Assembly: GCA_004357505.1 (NCBI GenBank) | Contig: SMWC01000042.1 | Coordinates: 1-6,053, forward strand | Length of the DNA stretch: 6,053 nt | Direction of reading: 5' to 3' | DNA from: Gammaproteobacteria bacterium | GTDB taxonomy: Bacteria; Pseudomonadota; Gammaproteobacteria; Steroidobacterales; Rariloculaceae | Shown here: piece by piece, positions 5,923-6,053 of the stretch | How the letters are laid out: each line of letters opens with the position of its first letter | Position numbering within the stretch: position 1 is the stretch's first letter | Made by a program: the position numbers and the translations under genes | Notes under the pieces: generated by a model | What the model was told of the DNA's origin: nothing | What the model saw: the letters and a program-made list of their open reading frames with translations, nothing else | Database searches by the model: none

Positions 5923-6053
5923 CTAATGTCGCCGTTCGGCTATCAGGCTCTTGATTTTGGCGATCGCTCGACCGGGATTGAGATCCTTAGGGCATGCGTC
6001 CACGCAGTTCAAGATGGTATGACAGCGATATAGTCTGAACGGGTCTTCCAGCG
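5923..6053 (-). CDS. sdhB: Succinate dehydrogenase iron-sulfur subunit, C-terminal end, cut by window edge
   Basis: SdhB carries the three iron-sulfur clusters that pass electrons from SdhA to quinone in complex II. Only the last 42 codons and the TAG stop are in the window; the 5' part lies beyond the high-coordinate edge. The translated fragment begins LEDPFRLYRCHTILNCVDAC and continues PKDLNPGRAIAKIKSLIAERRH. Its three cysteines are spaced 6 and 4 residues apart (CHTILNC, then CVDAC), the spacing of the last cysteine ligands of the [3Fe-4S] and [4Fe-4S] clusters in SdhB. The LNPxxAIxxIK tail is also characteristic. sdhE follows after 6 bases. Confidence 0.96.
   Translation of the reverse strand, partial: LEDPFRLYRCHTILNCVDACPKDLNPGRAIAKIKSLIAERRH

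Noticed and set aside
1..6053. CRISPR array, insertion sequence, tRNA, rRNA or defence-type genes
   Set aside because: No repeated units, transposase motifs, terminal repeats or RNA-gene signatures were seen on either strand. The window is almost fully occupied by conserved genes of one orientation.

Overview
This window is a compact, entirely minus-strand block of housekeeping and envelope-stress genes from a gammaproteobacterium. The RseA/RseB/RseC set is essentially confined to that class. GC content looks moderate, in the mid-50s percent by eye. The exact genus cannot be read from the sequence. The placement of sdhE and ygfX between succinate dehydrogenase and rpoE, without nadB beside rpoE, argues against Escherichia and Pseudomonas.

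In the direction of transcription (from high to low coordinates) the genes are: the C-terminal end of sdhB (succinate dehydrogenase iron-sulfur subunit), sdhE (flavinylation factor for SdhA), a YgfX-type membrane protein, and an upstream region of about 140-170 bp. Then follow rpoE (sigma-E), rseA (membrane anti-sigma factor), rseB (periplasmic regulator of RseA), rseC, a 78-residue glutaredoxin-like CxxC protein, lepA (elongation factor 4), and the first 113 codons of lepB (signal peptidase I), which runs off the low-coordinate edge.

The genes form two functional groups. sdhB-sdhE-ygfX is the tail of a succinate dehydrogenase operon. rpoE-rseA-rseB-rseC is the sigma-E envelope-stress module: RseA holds sigma-E at the inner membrane, RseB guards RseA in the periplasm, and RseC is a small membrane protein with a cysteine cluster. 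The module continues through stop/start overlaps (GTGA, then ATGA) into the glutaredoxin-like gene and lepA, and lepB follows after 46 bp. Envelope-stress control, a thiol-redox protein, a translation factor and the secretion peptidase therefore probably share a transcript.

No mobile element, CRISPR array, rRNA, tRNA or broken gene was seen, and no gene-free stretch exceeds 300 bases. The gene content is conserved and I see no undescribed system. The points worth a second look are details: the start codons of ygfX, rpoE and lepB, a sigma-E-like promoter box overlapping the upstream rpoE ATG, a small hairpin at the rseA start, and the coupled CxxC gene between rseC and lepA.
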